Shown here piece by piece: positions 7,064 through 14,725 of a stretch of 28,352 nt of DNA. Origin of the DNA: an uncultured Frankineae bacterium (lineage in GTDB: Bacteria; Actinomycetota; Actinomycetes; Mycobacteriales; SCTD01); NCBI GenBank assembly GCA_902805805.1, contig CADCUE010000223.1:1-28352 (forward strand). Reading direction: 5' to 3'. The position numbers and the translations under genes are program-made. The notes under the pieces were generated by a model. It was not told the DNA's origin and ran no database searches. It saw only the letters and a list, made by a program, of their open reading frames with translations. Each line of letters begins with the position of its first letter. Within the stretch, counting starts at the first letter, position 1.

Positions 7064-8281
7064 ATGACGAGCACCGCCCACCAGGTCACCAGCGAGGTCG
7101 GACGGCTCCGCACGGTGCTGCTCCACCGCCCCGGCCCGGAGCTGTCGCGGCTGACCCCCCGCAACAGCGCCGACCTGCTGTTCGACGGCCTGCCCTGGGT
7201 GGGCCGGGCGCAGGAGGAGCACGACGGCTTCGCCGCGGCGCTGCGCGAGCGCGACGTGGAGGTGCTCTACCTGACCGACCTGCTGGTCGAGACGCTGGAG
7301 GTCGAGCAGGCGCGGGCCGCGGTGATCGACTCGGCGGTGGCGCCGACGGTCGTCGGGCCGATGCTGGCGGACGTCCTGCGCAGCTGGCTGCACGACCTGC
7401 CGAGCGCGGAGCTGGCCGGCGTCCTGTCGGCCGGTCTGACGCACGAGGAGCTGCCGGCACACGGGGCCGACGGCGTCGTGGCCCGGCTCGCCACGCACGG
7501 CGAGTTCGTGGTGCGCCCGCTGCCCAACCTGCTGTTCACGCGCGACTCGTCGGTGTGGGTCGACGACCACGTCGCCGTCACCACGCCGTCGATGCACGCC
7601 CGGGCGCGGGAGCGGACGCTGACCGGCGCGATCTACGCGCACCACCCCCGGTTCGCCGGCACCCCGCTGCTGTACGGCGGGGACCGCGAGGAGGCCTGGT
7701 TCGAGGGCGGGGACGTCCTGGTGATGGCACCGGGCGTGCTCGCGGTCGGGACCGGCCAGCGCACGACCCCCGCGGGCGTGGAGGCCTTCGCGCTCCGCGT
7801 CTTCGCCGAGGGCATCGCCTCCACCGTGCTGGCCGTCCCGATCGCCCAGGAGCGGGCCACGATGCACCTCGACACCATCTGCACGATGGTCGACCGCGAC
7901 GCCGTGGTGATGTTCCCCGCCGTCGCGGACACGCTGGCGGCCTGCACGGTCACCCCGGACGGCGAGGGCGGTCTGCGGGTCAGCACCCCGACGCCGTTCC
8001 TGGAGGCGGCGGCGGCCGCGATGGGCCTGGACCACCTGCGCACCATCGACACGGGGCTCGACCCGGTGACGGCCGAGCGCGAGCAGTGGGACGACGGCAA
8101 CAACACGCTGGCGCTCGCGCCCGGACTGGTCGTGGCGTACGAGCGCAACGTCGTCACCAACCACGCTCTGGAGCGCGCGGGCATCGAGGTGCTGCGCATC
8201 GCCGGCTCCGAGCTCGGCAGCGGCCGGGGCGGGCCCCGGTGCATGAGCTGCCCGGTGCTGCGCGACCCGCTGCCGGCCTAG
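7064..8281 (+). CDS. arcA: Arginine deiminase
   Basis: Hydrolyses L-arginine to citrulline and ammonia. The 405-residue length is normal for the family. The N-terminus [20 protein letters not shown] is typical, as are [15 protein letters not shown] and [10 protein letters not shown], which carry substrate-contacting acidic residues. [11 protein letters not shown] holds the catalytic His, and GGPRCMSCP near the C-terminus carries the nucleophile Cys393. No ornithine carbamoyltransferase, carbamate kinase or arginine/ornithine antiporter gene is nearby, so this is a solitary arcA, an arrangement known from mycobacteria and relatives. The stop codon lies inside the first copy of a 13-base direct repeat at 8276-8304. 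Confidence 0.93.
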   Translation: MTSTAHQVTSEVGRLRTVLLHRPGPELSRLTPRNSADLLFDGLPWVGRAQEEHDGFAAALRERDVEVLYLTDLLVETLEVEQARAAVIDSAVAPTVVGPMLADVLRSWLHDLPSAELAGVLSAGLTHEELPAHGADGVVARLATHGEFVVRPLPNLLFTRDSSVWVDDHVAVTTPSMHARARERTLTGAIYAHHPRFAGTPLLYGGDREEAWFEGGDVLVMAPGVLAVGTGQRTTPAGVEAFALRVFAEGIASTVLAVPIAQERATMHLDTICTMVDRDAVVMFPAVADTLAACTVTPDGEGGLRVSTPTPFLEAAAAAMGLDHLRTIDTGLDPVTAEREQWDDGNNTLALAPGLVVAYERNVVTNHALERAGIEVLRIAGSELGSGRGGPRCMSCPVLRDPLPA

Positions 8282-8304
8282 CGCAGGGCCCGCCTAGCGC
8301 AGGG
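8276..8304. repeat. Two direct copies of GCCTAGCGCAGGG across the convergent stop codons
   Basis: Copy 1 is at 8276-8288 and copy 2 at 8292-8304, a 16-base period. Copy 1 contains the TAG of arcA. Copy 2 contains CTA at 8294-8296, which is the minus-strand stop of the SEC-C gene. It looks like a small tandem duplication that now ends both genes. Confidence 0.7.
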
Positions 8305-9256
8305 TCAGCTGGCGGCTCAGCAGCCCGGCGCGGGCCCGGCGCTCCTCGCCGGTGAGCGGGCGCGGCGTCGCCAGCTCGTCGTCCAGCCGGGCGCGCAGGA
8401 CCGCCGCCGGCTCCTCCAGCGCCTCGGCCTCCCGGTCGCCGGGCAGGTCCCACACCGGGACGAGCAGCCCGTGCGCCCGGAAGGACCCGACGTAGCGGCT
8501 GTCCGGACCGAGCGTGAGACCTCCTGCGACGGTGAGCCGGGCCAGCGCGTCCAGCAGCGGCTCCTCCGGCTCGGGCAGCACCCACCGCAGGTGCGTCTTG
8601 CTGCCCATGCGGCACCAGTACGCCGAGGCGACCGAGCCCAGCCTCGCCGTCGGGATCACCGAGGCGTTCGCGCGCTCCATGGACGCGGCGACCTCGCCGT
8701 CCGGGTCGGGGGCCCCGGCCACCCAGTAGTCGAAGCCGTCGTGCAGCGTGACGTCCAGCGGGTCGTCGGAGAGCAGGTCCTGCAGGCGGGGGCCCGGACC
8801 GGGCAGGCCGGCCGGCACGACCGGCGACCCGGGAGCCGCCTCGAGCGCCAGCTGCAGGGCCGCCGCCAGGTCGCGGCTCACGTCGCCGGAGCGCGAGTGC
8901 ACCTGCAGCCCGAGCAGCACCGTCCCGTCGGCCCGCGCGAGCGCCGGCCAGGCCAGGGGCAGCACGGTCGACAGCACGACGCTGCGGTCGCCGGCGTCCC
9001 GCAGCCGCAGCGGCGCCGTGGCCGCCGGCACGATCTCGCGCAGCGCGACCCAGTCGGTCTCGCCGCCGAGGCCCTCGAAGGGCCGCGGCACCAGCCGGCG
9101 GAGCTCTCCCGACCCCCGTCCGTGGCAGGCCTTGTAGCGCTTGCCGCTGCCGCACGGGCACGGCTCGCGCGCCGCCACGACCGGCACCGCAGCCGGATCG
9201 GCGGCGGGCGACGGCGCACCGGTCGGGCGAGCGGGCGGGCGACGGCGGGTGCTGAT
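8294..9256 (-). CDS. SEC-C motif protein of the DUF5926 family, probable ATC start
   Basis: The 320-residue product has the SEC-C zinc motif CPC-X8-CH (C33, C35, C44, H45) in REPCPCGSGKRYKACHG. The DUF5926 body follows, with RPFEGLGGETDWVALREIVPAATAPL and HDGFDYWVAGAPDPDGEV. The exact role is unknown; SEC-C modules bind zinc and often mediate protein contacts, as at the SecA C-terminus. No ATG, GTG or TTG lies in frame between the -10 at 9304-9309 and GTG 9187. ATC 9256 has GGAG 5 bases upstream and gives the basic N-terminal extension I would expect for the family. GTG 9187 or GTG 9178 are the conservative alternatives and would start just before the zinc motif. The gene is divergent from the FAD gene. 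Confidence 0.8.
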   Translation of the reverse strand: MSTRRRPPARPTGAPSPAADPAAVPVVAAREPCPCGSGKRYKACHGRGSGELRRLVPRPFEGLGGETDWVALREIVPAATAPLRLRDAGDRSVVLSTVLPLAWPALARADGTVLLGLQVHSRSGDVSRDLAAALQLALEAAPGSPVVPAGLPGPGPRLQDLLSDDPLDVTLHDGFDYWVAGAPDPDGEVAASMERANASVIPTARLGSVASAYWCRMGSKTHLRWVLPEPEEPLLDALARLTVAGGLTLGPDSRYVGSFRAHGLLVPVWDLPGDREAEALEEPAAVLRARLDDELATPRPLTGEERRARAGLLSRQLTLR

Positions 9257-9303
9257 GGGCGCTCCAGGGTCTTGCGGGACCTCGGGCGGTCCGGGACGGG
9301 CCG

Positions 9304-9309
9304 AGCGTA
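9304..9309 (-). promoter_or_regulatory. -10 element (TACGCT) of the SEC-C gene
   Basis: Minus-strand TACGCT places the transcript start near 9297. That leaves about 40 bases of leader, including GGAG at 9262-9265, ahead of the proposed ATC start at 9256. Confidence 0.45.
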
Positions 9310-9376
9310 CGACCCGGGTCGTGGGACGCGCCGCACTGCGGCATGCTCGGCCGGTGGACGATCCGAGGGACGCGCG

Positions 9377-10330
9377 ATGACCGTGGCGGTCGTGGGCGCC
9401 GGCATCGCCGGGGCGGCCTGCGCGCGGGCACTGGTCGCGGGCGGTGTCGACGTCGAGGTGCTCGACCGCGGGCGGGTCCCGGCCGGTCGCCTCGCGACGC
9501 GGGAGCTGGCCGGGCGTCGCGTCGACCTCGGGGCGTCCTACCTGACCGCCCGCGACGAGCGCTTCACCGCCGTCGTGGACGACTGGGTCGAGCGCGGGCT
9601 GGCCCGCCCGTGGACCGACACCTTCCACGTCGCCACCGCGGACGGCCTGGGGACGACCAAGAGCGGACCGGTGCGCTACGGGGCGGGCGGCGGACTGCGC
9701 TCGCTCGTGGCCGACCTGCTGGCCGGCCTGCCCGTGGTGCTCTCGACCGGTGTGGCGGCCGTCGGTCCCGGCCCCACCGTCGACGGCCGGGCGTACGACG
9801 CCGTCGTCCTGGCCATGCCCGATCCCCAGGCCGAGCGGCTGCTCGACCCGTCCCTCACGGCGGAGCGGGCCGCCGTGGCCGGTCGCGAGTGGGAACCGGT
9901 CCTGGCCGTGGCGGCGGGCTGGCCGGCCCGGGTCTGGGACGACGGCTTCGACGGCTGCTTCGTGGACGGCAGCCCGGTCCTCGGCTGGATCGCCGACGAC
10001 GGCCGACGTCGTGGCGACGGGGCCGCGGTGCTCGTCGCGCACTCCACCTCGCCGTTCGCCGCCGCCCACCTGGCCGACCCGCCGGCCGCCACAGCCGAGC
10101 TCGTCGACGCCACGCGGGCCGTGCTCGCCATCGACGAGGAGCCGGCCTGGACGTTCGTGCAGCGCTGGTCGTTCGCGCGACCGGCCGCGGCGCGCGAGGA
10201 GCCCTTCCTCTGGGGACCTGCGCGCGTCGGGCTGTGCGGGGACGGCTGGGGCTCGCCCAAGGTCGAGACCGCCTACCTGTCGGGCCGGGCGCTGGGCGAG
10301 CGGGTGGCCTGCGACCTCAGCGGCTCCTGA
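9377..10330 (+). CDS. Renalase-like FAD-dependent oxidoreductase
   Basis: A 317-residue flavoprotein. The dinucleotide-binding fingerprint VAVVGAGIAGAACARAL at residues 3-19 has GxGxxG at 7-12. PAGRLATRELAGRRVDLGASYLTARDERF follows, the pattern seen in bacterial renalase-like proteins and related amine-oxidase-fold enzymes. DAVVLAMPDPQAERLL in the middle and the C-terminal LCGDGWGSPKVETAYLSGRALG complete the FAD site. Renalases oxidise anomeric forms of dihydronicotinamides, which would fit a cell with active NAD turnover, but that substrate is an inference. ATG 9377 has GAGGGA 6 bases upstream (9365-9370). The gene ends 12 bases before the convergent glycerophosphodiesterase gene. Confidence 0.85.
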   Translation: MTVAVVGAGIAGAACARALVAGGVDVEVLDRGRVPAGRLATRELAGRRVDLGASYLTARDERFTAVVDDWVERGLARPWTDTFHVATADGLGTTKSGPVRYGAGGGLRSLVADLLAGLPVVLSTGVAAVGPGPTVDGRAYDAVVLAMPDPQAERLLDPSLTAERAAVAGREWEPVLAVAAGWPARVWDDGFDGCFVDGSPVLGWIADDGRRRGDGAAVLVAHSTSPFAAAHLADPPAATAELVDATRAVLAIDEEPAWTFVQRWSFARPAAAREEPFLWGPARVGLCGDGWGSPKVETAYLSGRALGERVACDLSGS

Positions 10331-10342
10331 CCCGCCTGTCGG

Positions 10343-11173
10343 TCAGCGGCGCTCGGCGAGCCGGCGCTGCACCCGTCCCGGCTGGTTGCTGATGACCATG
10401 TCGGCGCCCAGTCCCAGCACCAGCTCGATGTCGTCCGGCTCGTCGACGGTGAACACGGCCAGCGCGCCGCCCTGCCCGTGCACCCGCTGCACGTAGCCGG
10501 GGTGCTTCTTCAGCACCGGCAGCGCGACCCCCGCCGCGCTGACCTGCAGGGGCAGCCGGCCGTCGCGGAAGCGGACCGGGACCCGGTCCATGAGCAGCAC
10601 GGTCGGCAGGACGGGAGCGAGGGCGTGGACGCGCCGCAGCGACGTCAGGGCGTAGCTCATGACGGTGACCTGCGAGACCGACCGGCTCAGCGGCGAGGCC
10701 AGGCCGTAGCGGTGCAGCAGCGCGATCAGGGCGCGCTCGACGAGGCCGCCGTACCTCGTCGGGTGCTTGGTCTCGATGTGCAGCTGCACCGGCCGCCCGG
10801 ACGGGGTGGTGCTGTCGAGGGCGAGCTGCACGAGCCGCTCGAGGGTCAGGACGCTGCGGCGCTCGGGGTCGAGCTCCATCTCCGACCAGGCCGCGGCCAG
10901 CACCGGATCGTCCTGGCGGGCCTTCCAGGACGCGAAGTCGAGGTCGGCGAGGTCGGCCAGCTCGAGGGTCGAGAGCACCCCGCGGCCGTCGCTGACGCGG
11001 TCGATGCGGCGGTCGTGCACGCACACCAGCACCCCGTCGCGGGTCAGGCGGACATCGCACTCGAGCGAGTCGGCGCCTTCGGTGAGCGCGAGCTCGTAGG
11101 CCGCGAGGGTGTGCTCCGCGTGCGCGGCGGACGAGCCGCGGTGCGCGACGACCAGAGGTGGAGGTGCGGGCAT
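10343..11173 (-). CDS. Glycerophosphodiester phosphodiesterase family protein
   Basis: A 276-residue GDPD-type TIM barrel. The catalytic HRG is at 11-13. E38 and D40 in SLECDV bind the divalent metal, and H53 in VCVHD is the second catalytic His. LHIETKH (about 140-146) supplies another acidic ligand, and the end FTVDEPDDIELVLGLGADMVISNQP is typical of the family. It should release glycerol-3-phosphate from glycerophosphodiesters. No signal peptide is present, so it is probably cytoplasmic. ATG 11173 is preceded on the minus strand by TAGCCC at 6 bases, a weak match to the leaderless pattern. It follows the flavoprotein gene after 74 bases and may be the last gene of a minus-strand series. 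Confidence 0.9.
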   Translation of the reverse strand: MPAPPPLVVAHRGSSAAHAEHTLAAYELALTEGADSLECDVRLTRDGVLVCVHDRRIDRVSDGRGVLSTLELADLADLDFASWKARQDDPVLAAAWSEMELDPERRSVLTLERLVQLALDSTTPSGRPVQLHIETKHPTRYGGLVERALIALLHRYGLASPLSRSVSQVTVMSYALTSLRRVHALAPVLPTVLLMDRVPVRFRDGRLPLQVSAAGVALPVLKKHPGYVQRVHGQGGALAVFTVDEPDDIELVLGLGADMVISNQPGRVQRRLAERR

Positions 11174-11247
11174 GCGCGGGGGCTACCCCGGTCCAGGTCG
11201 TCGTCGCACGACGGCGTGCCGGTCGACCCGGACCTGCGGCGAGCCGC

Positions 11248-12666
11248 TCACGCGCGCCCCGCGCGGTCCGGCTCCGGGCCGCGGCCGAAGAACTGCGCGG
11301 CGGCGATCCTCGTCGACAGCGACCAGGTGGGATAGGCGTGCACCGTCTGCGCCAGGCGGCCGACGACCGTGCCCGCGCGCATCGACAGCGCACCCTCGGC
11401 GACGAGCTCGCCGGCCATGGGCCCGACGGCGGTCATGCCGACCAGCTTGCCGAGCGCCATCCCCCCGACCCGGCCCGGCAGCGCCACCAGCTTGACCAGC
11501 CCGTCGGTCTCCCCGGCCGTGCGGGCACGGTCGCTCGTGGTGTTCCAGGACGTCGACACGCGCACCCGATCGCCGTGCTCGGCCACGGCCTGCGCCTCGG
11601 TCAGCCCGACATGGCCGATCTCCGGCTCCGTGAACGTCACCCAGGGGACGCCGCTGTCGTCCCACGTGCCGCGGCCGCCGGGACCGCTGCGGGCGAAGGC
11701 GTTGCCCGCCGCGAGGCGCCCCTGCTCGTCGCCGACGTGGGTGAACTGCAGCCGGCTGGTGCAGTCCCCGGCGGCCCACACCGTGTCGGCGGCCTGCAGG
11801 TGCTCGTCCGTGACGACCCGTCCGCGCTCGAGCCGCACCCCGGCGGTCTCCAGCCCCAGGCCGTCGGTGGAGGGGGTCCGGCCGACGGCCAGCAGCAGGT
11901 GCGACCCGGTCAGGGTCGAGCCGTCCTCCAGGTGGAGCACCGAGCCGCCGCCCGGAGCCGCCGCCACGCGGACCACGGACGTGCCGGTGCACAGCCGCAC
12001 TCCCTCCCGCTCGAGGACCCGCACGACCGCGGCGGCGGCCTCCGGCTCCTCGCGGGCCAGCACGGTGGGCGCGGCCTCGAGCACGGTCACCTGCGACCCG
12101 AGCCGTCGGAAGGCCTGCGCGAGCTCGATGCCGATCGGCCCGCCGCCCAGCACCAGCAGGTGCTCGGGCTGCTCGCGCAGGTCGAAGACGGTCCGGTTGT
12201 CGAGGTGGTCGACGCCGTCGAGGCCCTCGATCGGCGGCACGGTCGCCCGCGAGCCGCTGGCGACGACCAGGCGCTCGAAGCTCACGCGCCGGCCGTCCAC
12301 GTCGAGCGACGTCGGGCCGGTCACCACGCCCCAGCCGCGCAGCAGGTCGATGCCCTGCTGCGCGAGCAGCGCCGGGGACTCGTCCTGCTCGATCTCGGCG
12401 ACGATGCCCGCCACCCGCTCCATGACGGCCCGGAAGTCGACGGTGACCTGCGCCGCGAAGCCGTACGCCGGACCCGAGCGCGCCGCCTGCACCCGCCGGG
12501 CGCTCTCGATCAGCGCCTTGCTCGGGACGCAGCCGTAGTGCGTGCAGTCGCCGCCGGGCCGGTCGGCCTCCACGAGCGCCACCCGGCGTCCGGAGCGACG
12601 CGCAGCCCGCGCCGCGCCGAGCCCGGTCGCCCCTGCCCCGATCACGACCAGGTCGTAGTCCGCCAT
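11248..12666 (-). CDS. MerA-like pyridine nucleotide-disulfide oxidoreductase (class I flavoprotein)
   Basis: A 472-residue flavoprotein disulfide reductase. The FAD fingerprint VVIGAGATGLGAA is at 7-19, and the redox-active pair is C41/C46 in GGDCTHYGCVPSK. The NAD(P)H fingerprint LLVLGGGPIGIELAQAF follows, then TVWAAGDCT for the second FAD contact. In lipoamide dehydrogenases the dimerisation domain carries HPTxSE. Here the motif reads HAYPTWSLS, so the catalytic His is Tyr and the Glu is Leu, as in MerA-type reductases. There is no N-terminal heavy-metal domain and no C-terminal vicinal Cys pair, so mercury reduction is not supported. The start ATG 12666 has GGGGAG about 9 bases upstream. 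It lies 23 bases after the glycosylase gene. Confidence 0.88.
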   Translation of the reverse strand: MADYDLVVIGAGATGLGAARAARRSGRRVALVEADRPGGDCTHYGCVPSKALIESARRVQAARSGPAYGFAAQVTVDFRAVMERVAGIVAEIEQDESPALLAQQGIDLLRGWGVVTGPTSLDVDGRRVSFERLVVASGSRATVPPIEGLDGVDHLDNRTVFDLREQPEHLLVLGGGPIGIELAQAFRRLGSQVTVLEAAPTVLAREEPEAAAAVVRVLEREGVRLCTGTSVVRVAAAPGGGSVLHLEDGSTLTGSHLLLAVGRTPSTDGLGLETAGVRLERGRVVTDEHLQAADTVWAAGDCTSRLQFTHVGDEQGRLAAGNAFARSGPGGRGTWDDSGVPWVTFTEPEIGHVGLTEAQAVAEHGDRVRVSTSWNTTSDRARTAGETDGLVKLVALPGRVGGMALGKLVGMTAVGPMAGELVAEGALSMRAGTVVGRLAQTVHAYPTWSLSTRIAAAQFFGRGPEPDRAGRA

Positions 12667-12689
12667 CCCGCGAGTCTCCCCGACACCGG

Positions 12690-13550
12690 CTACTTCAGCA
12701 GACGGGACAGGCGGCGGTCGGCCAGCGGCTTGCCGTCGGTCTGGCAGGTGGGGCAGTACTGCAGCGCCTTGTCGGCGAACGAGACCTCCCGCACCGTGTC
12801 ACCGCACCGCGGGCAGGGGAGCCCGGCCCGGCCGTGCACGCTCAGGCCGCTCTTCTTCTCCGCCTTGAGCCTGCCGGCGGCCAGCCCCTCCGCCCGGCCG
12901 ACCGCGGCCCGCAGCGTGTCGACGAGCGCCGCGTGCAGGCGGGAGACGTCGTCGCCGGTCAGGTTCTTCGCCGGCTTGAACGGCGAGAGCCCGACCTCCC
13001 ACAGGACCTCGTCGCTGTAGGCGTTGCCGACGCCGGCGATCACCGACTGGTCGGTGAGCAGCCCCTTGACCTGCCCGCGCTGACCGGCCAGCAGGTCGGC
13101 CAGCCGCTGCTCGGTGAACTCCGGTGACAGCGGGTCGAGGCCGAGCCGTGCGACGCCCGGCACCGTGCCGACGTCCGGGGTCACGTAGACGGCCAGCCCC
13201 TTCTTCGTCCCGGCCTCGGTGAGGTCGAACCCGGAGCCGTCGTCGAGGTGGACCCGCAGCCCGATGGGGCCCTTGCCCATGCGCGGGGGAGCCGACGGCA
13301 GCTGCTCGCGCCACTGCAGCCAGCCCGCGCGCGCCAGGTGGACGACCAGGTGCAGACCCGAGACGTCGAGGTCGAGGAACTTGCCGTGGCGCGCGGCCGC
13401 GGTGACCTCCAGTCCGGCCAGCGCGGTCACCGGCGGGTCGTACGTCTTGAGGACGGACACGGCGACCGGGTCGACCCGGGCGACCACCCGTCCCACCGCC
13501 CGCCCTCGCAGGAACGACGCGAGCGCTTCCACCTCGGGCAGCTCCGGCAT
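12690..13550 (-). CDS. Fpg/Nei family DNA glycosylase (base-excision repair)
   Basis: A 286-residue bifunctional glycosylase/AP lyase. The mature N-terminus PELPEVE provides the catalytic Pro2 and Glu3, and Lys57 lies in RHGKFLD. GVGNAYSDEVLWEVGLSP matches the helix-two-turn-helix region. The C-terminal zinc finger is CX2C-X16-CX2C (C246, C249, C266, C269). The family excises oxidised bases such as 8-oxoguanine or oxidised pyrimidines. Residues that separate Fpg from Nei cannot be assigned by eye, so no gene symbol is given. It lies 13 bases downstream of the radical SAM photolyase-like gene and is probably co-transcribed with it, which makes a small DNA-repair pair. Confidence 0.9.
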   Translation of the reverse strand: MPELPEVEALASFLRGRAVGRVVARVDPVAVSVLKTYDPPVTALAGLEVTAAARHGKFLDLDVSGLHLVVHLARAGWLQWREQLPSAPPRMGKGPIGLRVHLDDGSGFDLTEAGTKKGLAVYVTPDVGTVPGVARLGLDPLSPEFTEQRLADLLAGQRGQVKGLLTDQSVIAGVGNAYSDEVLWEVGLSPFKPAKNLTGDDVSRLHAALVDTLRAAVGRAEGLAAGRLKAEKKSGLSVHGRAGLPCPRCGDTVREVSFADKALQYCPTCQTDGKPLADRRLSRLLK

Positions 13551-13563
13551 GGGGACGAGCCTG

Positions 13564-14646
13564 CTAGAAGGCGTACCGCACGCGCAACCACGGGGTGCGC
13601 GCGGCGATCAGATCGGTGAGCTCCCGCACGCGCTCGCCCTTGAACCCGTTGCGGTAGCGCACGTTGCGGCCGCCCGTCTGCGACCACTTGGCCTGCTGCG
13701 TCGCCGGCGTCCACAGCAGCTCCTCGGCACGGGGGTGCCAGCCCAGGTTGACCTCGTGCAGCTGCTCGTTGTGGGTCAGCAGGATCACCTCCGCCGCGGC
13801 CTGCGCCTTGAACGCCTCGCCGGTGCCGTCCGCGAGCTGGTCCAGCAGCTCGGCCCAGTCGGCCAGCCAGCCGTCGCGGACGACGACCGGGGACAGGTTG
13901 ACGTGCACCTCGTAGCCGGCGGCGACGAAGTCGTCGACCGCGGCGATCCGGTCGGCGATGCGGTCGGTGCGCACGTCGAGCACGCGCGCGTCCCGGTCCG
14001 GCATGAGGGAGAAGCGGATCCGGGTCCGGCCCTGCGGGTCGTAGCCGAGCAGGTCCCGGTTGACGTGCTTGGTGGCGAAGGACGCCTTGGCCGTCGGCAG
14101 CCGCCGGAACAGCGTCACCAGGTCGCGCACGTTGTCGGACAGGCGGGCGTCCAGCGAGCAGTCGCTGTTCTCCCCGATGTCGTAGACCCAGGCCGTCGGG
14201 TCGACCTGGTCGGGCACGGTCTTGGGGCCCTGCCGCCCGACGTGCCGCTCGGTGCAGCCGACGATCTGCTCGATGTTGGCGAAGACGGTGACCGGGTTGG
14301 AGAACCCCTTGCGGCGCGGGACGTAGCAGTAGGCGCACGCCATGGCGCAGCCGTTCGCGGTGGACGGCGCGACGAAGTTGCTCGACCGGTCGTTGGGGCG
14401 CGCGGTCAGGGACTTCTTGACACCGAGGACGAGCGCCTCGGTCTTGATGCGGACCCAGCGCCGGACGTTGGCCTCGTCCCCGGCGAGCTCGGGGATGCGC
14501 CAGTGCGAGTCGACCTCGACCCGCTGCGCGGCGGGCCAGCGGGCGAGCACCTCCCGACCGCGGGGCAGGTCGGCTGCCGCCGGCTCGAGGTAGATCCTGC
14601 GGATGTCCAGCAGAGGGCGTCGCCCGGGCGGGGAGGTCGTCGTCAT
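13564..14646 (-). CDS. Spore photoproduct lyase-like radical SAM protein
   Basis: A 360-residue radical SAM enzyme with the CX3CX2C cluster motif in NGCAMACAYCYVPRRKG (C100, C104, C107 from ATG 14646). The surrounding context matches the spore photoproduct lyase family: SSNFVAPSTANGC, VYDIGENSDCSLDA, ASFATKHVNRDLLGYDP and RFSLMPDRDARVLDVRT. Spore photoproduct lyase reverses the spore thymine dimer. Non-sporulating actinobacteria also carry relatives whose substrates are unproven. A TTG at 14658 is in frame but has no clear ribosome binding site, and neither has ATG 14646. The downstream Fpg/Nei gene, 13 bases away, supports a DNA-repair role. Confidence 0.85.
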   Translation of the reverse strand: MTTTSPPGRRPLLDIRRIYLEPAAADLPRGREVLARWPAAQRVEVDSHWRIPELAGDEANVRRWVRIKTEALVLGVKKSLTARPNDRSSNFVAPSTANGCAMACAYCYVPRRKGFSNPVTVFANIEQIVGCTERHVGRQGPKTVPDQVDPTAWVYDIGENSDCSLDARLSDNVRDLVTLFRRLPTAKASFATKHVNRDLLGYDPQGRTRIRFSLMPDRDARVLDVRTDRIADRIAAVDDFVAAGYEVHVNLSPVVVRDGWLADWAELLDQLADGTGEAFKAQAAAEVILLTHNEQLHEVNLGWHPRAEELLWTPATQQAKWSQTGGRNVRYRNGFKGERVRELTDLIAARTPWLRVRYAF

Positions 14647-14702
14647 CGTCTCTGACAACGCCCCGGGACGGGTTCCGGCTTCCTCAGGTGGGAAGGTTGC
14701 TG

Positions 14703-14714
14703 TCGTCCTGACGA
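14703..14714. promoter_or_regulatory. Inverted repeat TCGTC-CT-GACGA before pncB
   Basis: Two perfect 5-base arms with a 2-base spacer end just before the pncB Shine-Dalgarno (AGAAGGAG). A similar repeat, with arms TCGTC and GACGA around AC, occurs at 17364-17375 past the end of nrtR. It could be an operator for the co-encoded NrtR. This is a guess from position. Confidence 0.3.
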
Positions 14715-14725
14715 GAAGGAGCCCG

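Noticed and set aside
9257..10069. Upstream extension of the SEC-C frame into the FAD gene
   Set aside because: It overlaps a convincing flavoprotein on the other strand, and the residues show no family similarity.
11194..11214. CGTCG-TCGCA-CGACG hairpin between the flavoprotein and glycerophosphodiesterase genes
   Set aside because: The stem is only 5 pairs with no T-run; such repeats are frequent by chance at this base composition.
13219..14655. 478-codon plus-strand frame opposite Fpg/Nei and the radical SAM gene
   Set aside because: No recognisable domain, and the opposite strand has all catalytic motifs of two enzymes.
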